Source of the DNA: Bacteroides stercorirosoris | Lineage (GTDB): Bacteria; Bacteroidota; Bacteroidia; Bacteroidales; Bacteroidaceae | Direction of reading: 5' to 3' | NCBI RefSeq assembly: GCF_900142015.1 | Contig: NZ_FQZN01000007.1 | Coordinates: 1 to 64,000 of the forward strand | DNA length: 64,000 bases | Shown here: positions 49,511 to 58,424 of the stretch, one piece after another | How the letters are laid out: the number at the start of each line of letters is the position of its first letter | Numbering within the stretch: the first letter of the stretch is position 1 | The notes under the pieces: generated by a model | Told to the model about the DNA's origin: nothing | Databases searched by the model: none | What the model saw: only the letters and a program-made list of their open reading frames with translations | Translations under genes and position numbers: made by a program

Positions 49511-52500
49511 TTATAGGTTTGTTCCTTCACTGAAGAAAGTGAGGATGGCATTCATTAATGTCTCTCTTTCAGCAGTAGTGCGCAGAGCTTCGAATGGGAA
49601 GCCTAGTACACAAGTCTTATAGTCACCCTTGTAGGCTACTCCGGCACTCAGGTTGTTCTCAGAGTAACGCATTACGGTGTACGCGTCTTTAGTGGCAGGC
49701 TCGATGGCGTCGGGTGATTCTACCACGTAGCTGTCGGCATTCAGTTCGTTATGATACGTATAGTTGCCTGAAAGGGCGGGGAACGGAGAAGCTACACATT
49801 TCACCTTACCCTCTGTAGCCGCTTGTCCCACACGCCATTTATATTTCAGGACTTCTGTTGCGAATTTCTTGTCGGCATCCTGAGCCGGAGCCAGGCGGTT
49901 GTCCCAGAGGTCGGTACCGACATAAGCTCCTGAGACGAAAATGTTTCCGCCTTGTCTGCAATATGCAGTGATAGCTTCCTGCATGGGCTGGCTGAATGTC
50001 TTGAATTCCAAAGGCCGTATACCGCCACGTCCCATCTTGGTCTGGCATTCTTTGCCGAGTATCAGGTCTACGTATGTATAGTCGTTCAGATTCATTGTTT
50101 GGTTCTCCACGCTTTCGTCGCTGCAAGATATGAAAGAATATCCGGCTTTCAAAATAGCGGCTCCATGAACGGCGGGATAGTCGAATGTGTTTCCGGCAAT
50201 TACCTTATCCTCATAATTGCCGTAACTGTCACCGAAACCGGAGGCGTCATCATCCATCCAGGGAATAGAACGGCGGTATTCTTTCATTTTACCAATGTAG
50301 CTAATATCGTTAAGATAAGGCACTCCGTGGTCTAAATCGTCCAGGAAGCCTGCAAGTAAAGACTCGGCCGGAGCGGGGGCAACGAAGTCCGCCGGGGCAC
50401 TGATGCGGTCGAATCCGTTTACTATCATCACTAATCGATTATTACTATTAAATGCACGTCCGGCAGAAAGAATTTCAGATGGGAAACTTTCACCACCTTT
50501 GTTGACGGCGGTCACTTTATAGCTACATACCACTCCGGCAGGTAGGGCGGTGCGGTAGGTGTTCTTATCCACCAGTACACCATTGTCAAAATCACCATCT
50601 CCGATACGGGTATAGACAATGTATTTCTCTGCATTCGCTGTCGGTTCCAGCGGGTCGGCAACGGGTTGCCAGGTCAGTTCTATTTCATTTTCGCCTACCA
50701 TGCGCAGTGCCATATTATCTACTGGCAGAGGCTGGACGATATAGTCCATATGGTACTGTGAGCAGATAAACTGCAACATACCTTTATAGATAGCACGGCT
50801 CACTGTGAAACGGAAGCGCGGATCCAGGCCATAACGCATATCGGCGAAGTTCTGGTGTGACAGTAACTCCAATAACATGGTAGGTACGCGGGGGACACGT
50901 GCTTCGTAGTAAGACTGGTTCCACATGCCGCGGCGTGTCCAGTTGGGCTCGTATAGGGTGCGGATATCCCGCACGATGTTTGACTGAATCAAATCGGTCA
51001 TATCGTGGCTTAGGTAGCGGGATGCACCGTTGGCATATTCTTCGTTGTAGGCATTGGTGTAGTAGATACCCAGTGTTCCGATGATCGAATCGTTCAATGT
51101 AGTCCCGGCATCGGAGTGAAAGGCAAAGGCCATATCTACCGGGATATTCAGTCCTGCCTCCGTAGGATTGACGGAAGAACCACCGGCAAGGTAATTCACC
51201 CAGATGCCACGGCTTTTGTAATCGTCGGTATAGTCATTCTTTCCATGGCTTTCGGAGTAAACACTATCGGGGATCCCAGCCCATTGCAGCCAGTAGCGTG
51301 CAGCTTCGCAGAAGCGGGGATAACCGCTGACTTCGTAGTTATTCAGTTGAGAGCTGAGAGTTGGGAGTTGAAGGTTAGCTACGCTTTTTCCCGATTCTTG
51401 AGAACTTTTTATATTCTCTGTGGCGCCTTCATCAGAAATGCAGCGGGCGATATTTCCCATACCTCCACCGATTTTTATGGCATCGGCAGTGACAATGCGT
51501 CCGGCTTTATCGGAGCGGTTGTTTAAGACGACTTTGTAAGCATCATGCTTTCCGGCATCAAAACTGAATGTTCCCAGATAAATCCAGGTTCCGCCACCCA
51601 TCTGTTGGTTGACTTTGAATTGGGACACACCACCTTTATGATAAACGGTGTAAAGTGCATCGTCCGTACTATTAGGCAGTGATTTGTAGGAAACGTATAC
51701 GGCATACCGTCCGGTGGCGGGAAGTTCCGGTATCCATTCGGCAGTACTTTCTTTGTCTTTTTTGCCTTTCACAGTTTCAATGGCACGGAAGGTTCCTTCG
51801 CGGAACGGGTTCTCGAAATCAACATACTGATTGCGCAAGTGTGCAAAACCTTTACCTGCACCTTGCATCCAGTTTTTATCACCTGACTTTTCGATATAAA
51901 CGGAACGGCTGTTGAGACATCCGTCATTGTCTATAATTATTTCAGTCATTTGGATGTCCCGTTCGCGGGGCATCAACACATTGGCACCTGCATTCTCCAG
52001 CATAGGAACCAGGAAAGGAAGTACATAGCTTTGCGTGTACAAATCCTCTACTGTCTGGAAGATGCGGGCACGTTGCCATTCCCAACGTGTCAGTTTGGAC
52101 TCATAATAGAAACCGTGGCTTTGCCACAAAGCGATGTGGCGGTTCTTTAGCCCATTCGTGGGAGAGTATGGCACGGAAAGAGCCGTCACTAAAGGCTTTG
52201 TACCGGCGGGGGTGAATGTTCTGGATTTTTTGTCCTTCTTGCTGCGTAGCGCCTGGGGAATTAATTCTTCAATGCTACGTTTGTTCGTGCGGATTTGCAA
52301 GTCATAGCTGGAATACTCTGCCGGAAGCAGTGCCTTCACGCCTTGATAAATCTCTGATACGTTATCTTCCCGGAAAGGAATATAAGCGCAGTTCATATTA
52401 GCGAACAGTTGCAAGGTATTTCTTTCCACGGCAACAGAGTCGATACGGATACGCCCAATGGAAACCTCTTTCCGTGCGGCGGCATCCAGAAATCGACCGA

Positions 52501-52600
52501 TCTCCTGGCGGACCTCCGTCGAAAGCTCTTGCGCGCCTCCCGTCAGGGGGATGAGGGAGGCGGTGAGCAAAGTGAACAAAAAATGAAGTCTTACATTCAT
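49511..52600 (-). CDS. Large secreted N-acetylmuramoyl-L-alanine amidase with golvesin-like and FN3 domains
   Basis: 1029 residues. Signal peptide 1-24 (ending GGAQ). A zinc amidase_3 domain is split by an insert: H162 (LWQSHGFYYE), E202 (PMLENAGANV), H495 (AFHSDAGTT) and catalytic E578 (MLLELLSHQNF). These are the expected ligands for cleaving the MurNAc-L-Ala bond. Between them, about 235-385 looks like a golvesin-C-like beta-sandwich. An FN3-like domain (about 635-730) and a C-terminal alpha/beta region follow. Some databases call such proteins xanthan lyase. A repeat-derived segment (51344-51415) adds VANLQLPTLSSQLNN. It would strip stem peptides so NamZ can act. Confidence 0.8.
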   Translation of the reverse strand: MNVRLHFLFTLLTASLIPLTGGAQELSTEVRQEIGRFLDAAARKEVSIGRIRIDSVAVERNTLQLFANMNCAYIPFREDNVSEIYQGVKALLPAEYSSYDLQIRTNKRSIEELIPQALRSKKDKKSRTFTPAGTKPLVTALSVPYSPTNGLKNRHIALWQSHGFYYESKLTRWEWQRARIFQTVEDLYTQSYVLPFLVPMLENAGANVLMPRERDIQMTEIIIDNDGCLNSRSVYIEKSGDKNWMQGAGKGFAHLRNQYVDFENPFREGTFRAIETVKGKKDKESTAEWIPELPATGRYAVYVSYKSLPNSTDDALYTVYHKGGVSQFKVNQQMGGGTWIYLGTFSFDAGKHDAYKVVLNNRSDKAGRIVTADAIKIGGGMGNIARCISDEGATENIKSSQESGKSVANLQLPTLSSQLNNYEVSGYPRFCEAARYWLQWAGIPDSVYSESHGKNDYTDDYKSRGIWVNYLAGGSSVNPTEAGLNIPVDMAFAFHSDAGTTLNDSIIGTLGIYYTNAYNEEYANGASRYLSHDMTDLIQSNIVRDIRTLYEPNWTRRGMWNQSYYEARVPRVPTMLLELLSHQNFADMRYGLDPRFRFTVSRAIYKGMLQFICSQYHMDYIVQPLPVDNMALRMVGENEIELTWQPVADPLEPTANAEKYIVYTRIGDGDFDNGVLVDKNTYRTALPAGVVCSYKVTAVNKGGESFPSEILSAGRAFNSNNRLVMIVNGFDRISAPADFVAPAPAESLLAGFLDDLDHGVPYLNDISYIGKMKEYRRSIPWMDDDASGFGDSYGNYEDKVIAGNTFDYPAVHGAAILKAGYSFISCSDESVENQTMNLNDYTYVDLILGKECQTKMGRGGIRPLEFKTFSQPMQEAITAYCRQGGNIFVSGAYVGTDLWDNRLAPAQDADKKFATEVLKYKWRVGQAATEGKVKCVASPFPALSGNYTYHNELNADSYVVESPDAIEPATKDAYTVMRYSENNLSAGVAYKGDYKTCVLGFPFEALRTTAERETLMNAILTFFSEGTNL
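51344..51415 (+). repeat. Heptamer cassette of a different sequence in the amidase gene
   Basis: Tandem units of GAGAGTTGGGAGTTGA type lead into TTAGCTACGC, then an AT-rich flank. Similar units recur near 4570-4610. Read in frame in the amidase as SGKSVANLQLPTLSSQLNN. Arms differ from the ATTGACA cassettes, but placement and heptamer design match. Confidence 0.6.
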
Positions 52601-52624
52601 GATGATGTATTAAGTTAATTATTA

Positions 52625-54070
52625 CTACTTATCTTTTTTAATCAACAAGCAGAGTCCGATGAATGTGAACAGGGCGTTGAATATCAACAGTTCGTAACTG
52701 AACTGGTAACCGTTGAACCATGCCTCCGAATTCTTTTGCAGAACAAAGCAAAGGATGGGGGAGAGGATGGCCACCAGTGGAATATATTTGTCGCGAACCT
52801 GTTGTTTCATGAAGATACCGAATGCGAACAAACCGAGGATGGGGCCGTAAGTGTAACTTGCAAGGATATATACGGCATCGATTACGCTTGTATTATTCAG
52901 TAGGTTGAATACGAAAATCGTGATACCCATGATTGCCGCCATACCGATGTGTACGCGTTTACGCACTTTTACGATTTCTTCTTCCGTCTTGCCTTTTGTT
53001 CCCAGAATGTCCACAGTGAATGAAGTAGTCAGAGCCGTCAATGCCGAGCCGGCTGCGGAGTAAGCCGAAGATATCAGTCCGACGATGAACAATATACCTA
53101 CGATGGCCGGGAAATAATCGCCGGTAGCTATCAATGGGAAGAGTTCATCGCTCTTATCCACTTGGATGCCTTGATTACTTGCAAAGATATAGAGCAATAC
53201 GCCCAGCATCAGGAACAACAGGATTACGAAGAATTGGGAAATAACACTTGTTATCATGTTCTTCTGCGAATCTTTGAAGTTCTTGCAACTGAGGTTGCGT
53301 TGCATCATGTCCTGGTCCAGTCCGGTCATGGCAATCATGGTGAATGCTCCGGCAAAGAACTGCTTGAAGAAATATTGTTTGCTGTTTACATCGTCGAAGA
53401 AGAAGATGCGGGACATGTCACTGTCTGCAATCGTACTGATCATGCTGCTGAATGACAGGTTCAAGTCGGATGCGATGTAACAGATGCAGAGCACTACCGA
53501 TACCACCAGACAGAATGTTTTCAATGAATCTGTCCAAATCAGGGATTTCACTCCGCCCCGGAAGGTATAAAGCCACACTAATGCCACCGTAATTGCGACA
53601 TTCAGTATGAAAGGTAATCCGAAGGGCTCGAACACCAGCAATTGTAGTGTCAGACATACCAGGAACAGGCGAACTGCTGCACCCAGCATTTTGGAGATAA
53701 AGAAGAACCATGCCCCCGTCCGGTAAGAGGACATTCCAAAGCGGTCTTCCAGATATTCATAGATGGACACCAGGTTCATCCGGTAAAATAACGGCGTCAG
53801 TACGAAAGCTATGATGAGCTGTCCCGCAACGAAACCTAACACCATTTGCAGATAGCCGAAACTACTGGCGGCTACCATACCCGGCACAGATACATACGTC
53901 ACTCCGGAGATGCTGGAACCAATCATGGCAAATGCCACGACGTACCAGGATGATTTACGGTTGCCGACAAAGAAACCTGCATTGTCGGCTTTTCGGCCGG
54001 CTATGTAGGATATGGTGAACAGTATCACGAAGTAGGCGGCGATGGTGATGATTACGGATATCGGGCTCAT
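52625..54070 (-). CDS. Sodium:solute symporter (SSS family)
   Basis: 481-residue inner-membrane transporter with about thirteen hydrophobic helices. N-terminus VIITIAAYFVILFTISYIAGRKADNAGFFVGN and AMIGSSISGVTYVSVPGMVA fit the Na+-coupled SSS (LeuT-like) fold. Conserved glycines and a serine-rich helix near residue 50 may mark the ion/sugar site. Between the amidase and the second NamZ gene, it probably imports a product of peptidoglycan breakdown such as MurNAc, a disaccharide or a peptide. It begins 40 bases after the second namZ. Confidence 0.86.
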   Translation of the reverse strand: MSPISVIITIAAYFVILFTISYIAGRKADNAGFFVGNRKSSWYVVAFAMIGSSISGVTYVSVPGMVAASSFGYLQMVLGFVAGQLIIAFVLTPLFYRMNLVSIYEYLEDRFGMSSYRTGAWFFFISKMLGAAVRLFLVCLTLQLLVFEPFGLPFILNVAITVALVWLYTFRGGVKSLIWTDSLKTFCLVVSVVLCICYIASDLNLSFSSMISTIADSDMSRIFFFDDVNSKQYFFKQFFAGAFTMIAMTGLDQDMMQRNLSCKNFKDSQKNMITSVISQFFVILLFLMLGVLLYIFASNQGIQVDKSDELFPLIATGDYFPAIVGILFIVGLISSAYSAAGSALTALTTSFTVDILGTKGKTEEEIVKVRKRVHIGMAAIMGITIFVFNLLNNTSVIDAVYILASYTYGPILGLFAFGIFMKQQVRDKYIPLVAILSPILCFVLQKNSEAWFNGYQFSYELLIFNALFTFIGLCLLIKKDK

Positions 54071-54110
54071 GTTAATTATGGATTAATTATTATTGGTGAA
54101 TTCTCAATAT

Positions 54111-55283
54111 TTAATTCTCATCGTAAAGGAGATACGGTTTACGCTGTACCTTGAATTTTTCCACATCGTCTTTCCACATTGCTTTGATTTCATCAGCACT
54201 CTTTCCTTCTTTTATCATTTTCCGCACATAATCCCTGCCTACCAATAGCTCAAAGAAAGGACGGAAGAAATGGTCGTCCAGATTCAGGTTACGGTATGCG
54301 TCGATAATGTAGCTCAAATCCACTCCACGCTTCCAGATTTCCTCATCGCTCATATTACTAAGGTCTACTCCATGACATAATTTGTTCAGTTGAGGCGGAT
54401 TCTTTGCTCCGGGAATACTTCTCGGGGTGAAACTATAACTGTAGCCGGTCATATTGGGGTGTCCGTACACCTGGAATGGAAGTGAAGTTCCCCTGCCCAG
54501 GCTGACGGGAGTTGCTTCAAAGAAACAAGTAGCCGGATACAGATATATCGACTTCATATTCGGCAGGTTGGGAGATGGGGGGATTGGCAACTGATACTTG
54601 GTCTGGTGTGTGTAATTCTTACATTTGATAACTGATAAATCACACTTGCGTGAGCCGGGAAGCCAGCCTTCTCCGTTCACCATTAATGCAAGTTCCCCTA
54701 AAGTCATTCCATGAACAATGGGAATTGGCAGCCAGCCTACACCTGATTTATGTTTCATGTCCAGAATAGGACCGTCTACGTAATGTCCGTTCGGATTAGG
54801 ACGGTCCAGTATCAATACTTTCTTGTTGTAGTCCGCACAAGCATCCATCAGTCGGCACATGGTGATGTAATAGGTGTAAAAACGCAGACCGACATCCTGG
54901 ATATCCACTATCAGGATATCAAACTTCTGCATGGATGTTTTGCTTGGCTTTTTATCTTTGCCATCGTAAAGGGAAAGGATGGGTACACCTGTCTTCGAAT
55001 CTACTGAACTGGATACATGCTCGCCTGCATCTGCATCCCCACGAAAACCATGCTCCGGTGAGAAGATGGCAACGACGTTAAATTTATTTTCCAGGAGAAT
55101 ATCCAGCAGATGTTTGTCTCCTATCATTCCTGTATGATTGGAGAATATTGCAATCCGTTTACCCTTCAGGAGAGGAAAATACTCGGAAGTCTGTTCGTCA
55201 CCCAAAATAACCCGGTCTTTTTGCGCTTGACAACATAATGAGGCACTGCACAATACAAAGATAAGTAGCAGAAATTTCTTCAT
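54111..55283 (-). CDS. Exo-beta-N-acetylmuramidase, NamZ family (DUF1343), copy 2
   Basis: 390-residue secreted protein; signal peptide ends CCQAQ. Family motifs: KGKRIAIFSNHTGMIG, FSPEHGFRGDADAGEHV, VDIQDVGLRFYTYY, LDRPNPNGHYVDGP and PIVHGMTLGELALMVNGE. Overall it aligns well with copy 1 but differs in sequence, so the two may have different glycan or linkage preferences. First gene of the minus-strand peptidoglycan run, with a -7 box (TATCTTTG) at 55318-55325. Confidence 0.85.
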   Translation of the reverse strand: MKKFLLLIFVLCSASLCCQAQKDRVILGDEQTSEYFPLLKGKRIAIFSNHTGMIGDKHLLDILLENKFNVVAIFSPEHGFRGDADAGEHVSSSVDSKTGVPILSLYDGKDKKPSKTSMQKFDILIVDIQDVGLRFYTYYITMCRLMDACADYNKKVLILDRPNPNGHYVDGPILDMKHKSGVGWLPIPIVHGMTLGELALMVNGEGWLPGSRKCDLSVIKCKNYTHQTKYQLPIPPSPNLPNMKSIYLYPATCFFEATPVSLGRGTSLPFQVYGHPNMTGYSYSFTPRSIPGAKNPPQLNKLCHGVDLSNMSDEEIWKRGVDLSYIIDAYRNLNLDDHFFRPFFELLVGRDYVRKMIKEGKSADEIKAMWKDDVEKFKVQRKPYLLYDEN

Positions 55284-55317
55284 AATAGTATTATTGTTAA
55301 GGGGATGTTCGTTGCAA

Positions 55318-55325
55318 CAAAGATA
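55318..55325 (-). promoter_or_regulatory. -7 box of the peptidoglycan-cluster promoter
   Basis: Minus-strand TATCTTTG, an exact TAnnTTTG match, 35 bases upstream of the second namZ. A minus-strand TTTG (55342-55345) lies 16 bases away, shorter than usual. It is divergent from the promoter at 55429. Confidence 0.6.
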
Positions 55326-55428
55326 GACTTTATTTTAATATCAAAAACACTTATTTTATTATTTTTAGCATTATAATTAATAATTTGCAAATAATTGGTC
55401 ATTCACCTTATTTATATAGAAGAAGTGT

Positions 55429-55436
55429 TATCTTTG
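55429..55436 (+). promoter_or_regulatory. -7 box of the TIM-barrel gene
   Basis: TATCTTTG, an exact TAnnTTTG match, 26 bases upstream of the ATG at 55462. The -33 region is AT-rich without a clear TTTG. Confidence 0.6.
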
Positions 55437-55461
55437 CTGTGAACCTAAAAAAATCATCATC

Positions 55462-56568
55462 ATGAAATTTACTAATTTATTTGTAGCACTTGTGTGCTTT
55501 TTCAGTTTGGCTGTTCAGCCATTGTCGGCCGGTAAAAAGAAAAAAGTTCAGAACCAGGAACAAAAGATTGCTTTGGGCGTCTGGGACGATGTGGACACGA
55601 ATGCCTCGGTCGAATCTCTGATTCTTTGGATGAAGCCTTTTGATGAGGCTGGTATCAAGAATTATTATATGTGTGGCTCGCCGGAAGTGGTAGCACGCTA
55701 TATTGAAGCGGCTAAATCTTATAAAGGAGCGAAGGTACATGCCTGGATGTTTACGGTGAACGCTCCCGGAGATTCGGTGGCGTTGGCACATCCCGAATGG
55801 TTTGACGTGAACCGGATAGGGTATAACAGTCATGAATACGATCCTTATGTGAAACATTACAAATGGTTGAGCCCTTCGGTGCCGGAAGCCCGGCAGTTCA
55901 TGAAAAATAAAGCGGCTTCTTATGCCGCTTTGGACGGGCTGGCTTCTGTGCATCTGGATTTTATCCGTTATAATGATGCTGTGCTGGGACGGCGTTTGCA
56001 ACAGCATAAATTCAAGATTCAGCAAGACACCTATCGGGCTGAGTATGATTTCGGGTATCATCCGGTAGCGATAGAGAAGTTCAAAAAAATATTCGGTTAT
56101 TCTCCGTTGGATTTACAGGACCCATGGATGAGCCCGGAATGGTTGCAGTTCCGCCTGAATGAGGTTACTTCTCTGGTGAATGAAATTGTGGAAGCCACCC
56201 ATGCCGAAGGAAAACTGGTTTCAGCGGCTGTATTCCCTTACCCTACCCGTGCCCGTATGACGGTTTATCAGGACTGGCCTACCTGGAAGATAGATATTGT
56301 CTGTCCGATGAATTATCAGTCATTCTATTCGGAAAACCTGGAATGGATACCGTTTAGCATTGAGAACGGTTTGCGCGAGACTTTCCACAAGAATAAATAT
56401 GTATCAGGATTATTTGTTCCCGATATTACTGCCGAAGAATTATATAAAGCTGCAAAGCTGTCTGTTGAAGCAGGTGCAGACGGAGTGAACTTCTTTAATG
56501 CACGCTCTTTGCTGAAAGACGGCAAACTGGAGGTGGTGAGCAAGATTAATCAGGAATATAATTTGTGA
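55462..56568 (+). CDS. Secreted putative glycoside hydrolase (TIM-barrel, GHL10-like)
   Basis: 368 residues with a signal peptide (MKFTNLFVALVCFFSLAVQP, ending LSAG). The body has a TIM-barrel-like series: IKNYYMCGSPEVVARYIEAA, KVHAWMFTVNAPGD, GLASVHLDFIRYND (an Asp at a strand end, possible catalytic acid) and KIDIVCPMNYQSFYSE. Similar to bacterial family-10-like hydrolase proteins of unknown activity. The gene is on the plus strand and its last 23 bases overlap the end of the opposing gene. Position beside the second NamZ suggests a peptidoglycan or surface-glycan role. Confidence 0.68.
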   Translation: MKFTNLFVALVCFFSLAVQPLSAGKKKKVQNQEQKIALGVWDDVDTNASVESLILWMKPFDEAGIKNYYMCGSPEVVARYIEAAKSYKGAKVHAWMFTVNAPGDSVALAHPEWFDVNRIGYNSHEYDPYVKHYKWLSPSVPEARQFMKNKAASYAALDGLASVHLDFIRYNDAVLGRRLQQHKFKIQQDTYRAEYDFGYHPVAIEKFKKIFGYSPLDLQDPWMSPEWLQFRLNEVTSLVNEIVEATHAEGKLVSAAVFPYPTRARMTVYQDWPTWKIDIVCPMNYQSFYSENLEWIPFSIENGLRETFHKNKYVSGLFVPDITAEELYKAAKLSVEAGADGVNFFNARSLLKDGKLEVVSKINQEYNL

Positions 56569-58303
56569 TTGTCATCGGACCGGTTTCATCACTGAATAAT
56601 TTGTAAAATACGGGGTCCTGGAGTAAGGCTTTCAATGAATATAGTTTGCCATCTACCAGGACCTCGTCACGTATTAACCGGACCCCGTGGCTGTAGTCCA
56701 CATAGCCAATACCATGTGCTGCACTCAATGGTTGAATGGGCTTCCCGTCAGGATAATGCCAGCCGTAAATAAATAGTCTGCCCGGTTCATTGGCTATCCG
56801 GTTAGTGATGACAATGTCTTTTTTATGTCCGGAAATCAGTCTGTCCAAGTCTTCGCCGGCCTTTTGACGGGCTGCTTCAATGATAGAATCATGGCGGGCA
56901 AATACAGGGATCGTAGTCATTGTAGCATCCGGAGTCATAGGTTGAGGCTCTAACTTAACCGGACTGTGACGATGGATCAGATTGGATAGTTTCCGCGTGG
57001 GCAATGTCGCCCCAAATGAATCTGCCAGCTTCTGGGCTGTAAGCGGTAACATCGGGATACGAAGAAAATCCGTATCTGTGCCTATCGCCAGAAAGTCGGA
57101 TAATACGCAAAGTGTAACTTCATGCCATATCCCTTTAGAGTCCTGCAGACTATCTGTCAGATATATAGGCTGCCGAAAGGATGTCGGAACATTACCTTGG
57201 ATAATCTCTTTATAGGCCACAGAATCACGTTCTTCCGCCGTCATATTCATGACTTGGCGGACAAACCCACTTCCTGTGACAGCTCCTTTGTTTCGGGGAG
57301 GAAACTGGAAAATGTGAGGTTTCGCTATTGAGTCCTGACGATAAGCATCGTAGGCCCTTTTCCCCATAAACTGGTATCTTGCTCCTTCATACTTGGTACC
57401 GGAAAATACAGATTGAATATATCCGTTTCGCTCCACGAGTATCGTATGATAAATCTGGCGTTCCGGATTCTTTCTGGAATAGAATTGGATTCTCCGGTTA
57501 TTCGCGGTGAAATAGATGATGCTGTCATTTTCTGTTTTGTTCCATGTCAGTCGTTTCATGTTCTTTTTCAGATAACGCTGCATCAGATAGGTTCTGTGCC
57601 AGGTTCCGCCTTTTCTGGAAACGAATGGTTTTCCGTCCAGTAAGGCATTTGCGTCATCGTAGCACGCTACAAATAAACTGTTGTCGGGAGAGGCTTCCAA
57701 CCACTTCTTTAATTTATTGCCATAACGTTCATTGTCCCAGTTATAGTTGCTGTCAATGAAAGATATTTTCTTTATATAGGCGGGAATTTCGGAATTGGCA
57801 TCCATAAAACCGAAAATGAAATTACCTCCTCCACTATGGCTGTTCAGTTCTATGTGAGGGTGATATTCGGCGAAAAGGGAAAGAAGATATTCCACTGTTT
57901 CCTTAATCTTTTCGTCTCGCATCGGTTCGGCTTTTCTCCAACTTCCCCAGCTCTTGGTGTTGGCTTCCAGGTAGATGGTTACGAAGTTGTATTCTTGGTT
58001 TGCAGCTCTGATAAACCGCGTCTGTGCTCCGATGTGTTGTATGTGATAATGCCAGTCATCACCTTCTGCCGGCATCTTTCCTATGGTCCAGTCCGTGCTA
58101 TTGCCATTGGGCAAGGCATACAATACAAGTTTGGTTGGTTTGCTTTTGTCAAATTCTGCCTCTGAAGGAGCATTGATATGGATTTTGATTCCCGGAGTAT
58201 ATACAAAAGAAATTTCCTGCTCCTGGAAATAAGGGCTTGTTATGAATCCCTGGTTAGAGAGTGAGGAGCACCATAAAAAGATTGCAAGAAGAATGTTTTC
58301 CAT
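56546..58303 (-). CDS. Secreted alpha/beta-hydrolase-like protein, function unknown
   Basis: 585 residues. Hydrophobic N-terminus (ILLAIFLWCSSLSNQGF) is a likely signal peptide. The first half has an esterase-like layout: KPTKLVLYALPNGNSTDW and a nucleophile elbow ELNSHSGGGNFIFGFMD (H-S-G-G-G), which could hold a catalytic Ser. The second half (about 370-585) is unlike a hydrolase lid; SAAHGIGYVDYSHGVRLIRDE is its most striking segment. I do not recognise a family. Converges with and overlaps the TIM-barrel gene by 23 bases. The upstream gap to SusD (58304-58424) contains the SusD terminator. Confidence 0.6.
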   Translation of the reverse strand: MENILLAIFLWCSSLSNQGFITSPYFQEQEISFVYTPGIKIHINAPSEAEFDKSKPTKLVLYALPNGNSTDWTIGKMPAEGDDWHYHIQHIGAQTRFIRAANQEYNFVTIYLEANTKSWGSWRKAEPMRDEKIKETVEYLLSLFAEYHPHIELNSHSGGGNFIFGFMDANSEIPAYIKKISFIDSNYNWDNERYGNKLKKWLEASPDNSLFVACYDDANALLDGKPFVSRKGGTWHRTYLMQRYLKKNMKRLTWNKTENDSIIYFTANNRRIQFYSRKNPERQIYHTILVERNGYIQSVFSGTKYEGARYQFMGKRAYDAYRQDSIAKPHIFQFPPRNKGAVTGSGFVRQVMNMTAEERDSVAYKEIIQGNVPTSFRQPIYLTDSLQDSKGIWHEVTLCVLSDFLAIGTDTDFLRIPMLPLTAQKLADSFGATLPTRKLSNLIHRHSPVKLEPQPMTPDATMTTIPVFARHDSIIEAARQKAGEDLDRLISGHKKDIVITNRIANEPGRLFIYGWHYPDGKPIQPLSAAHGIGYVDYSHGVRLIRDEVLVDGKLYSLKALLQDPVFYKLFSDETGPMTITNYIPD

Positions 58304-58372
58304 ATTGTTTCAGATAAGTGGGTATATATACAGCAAAGTTAGATGAACTTTTGATATTTACAATGAAGACAT

Positions 58373-58410
58373 AAAAAATGCGTAGTTGAATGGCTCTCAA
58401 CTACGCATTT
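58373..58410 (-). terminator. Terminator of the SusC/SusD operon
   Basis: Perfect 14-bp stem AAATGCGTAGTTGA / TCAACTACGCATTT with a seven-base loop; on the minus strand it ends in TTTTTT. It lies 14 bases past the SusD stop. Confidence 0.93.
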
Positions 58411-58424
58411 ATGAGGATCAGGTT

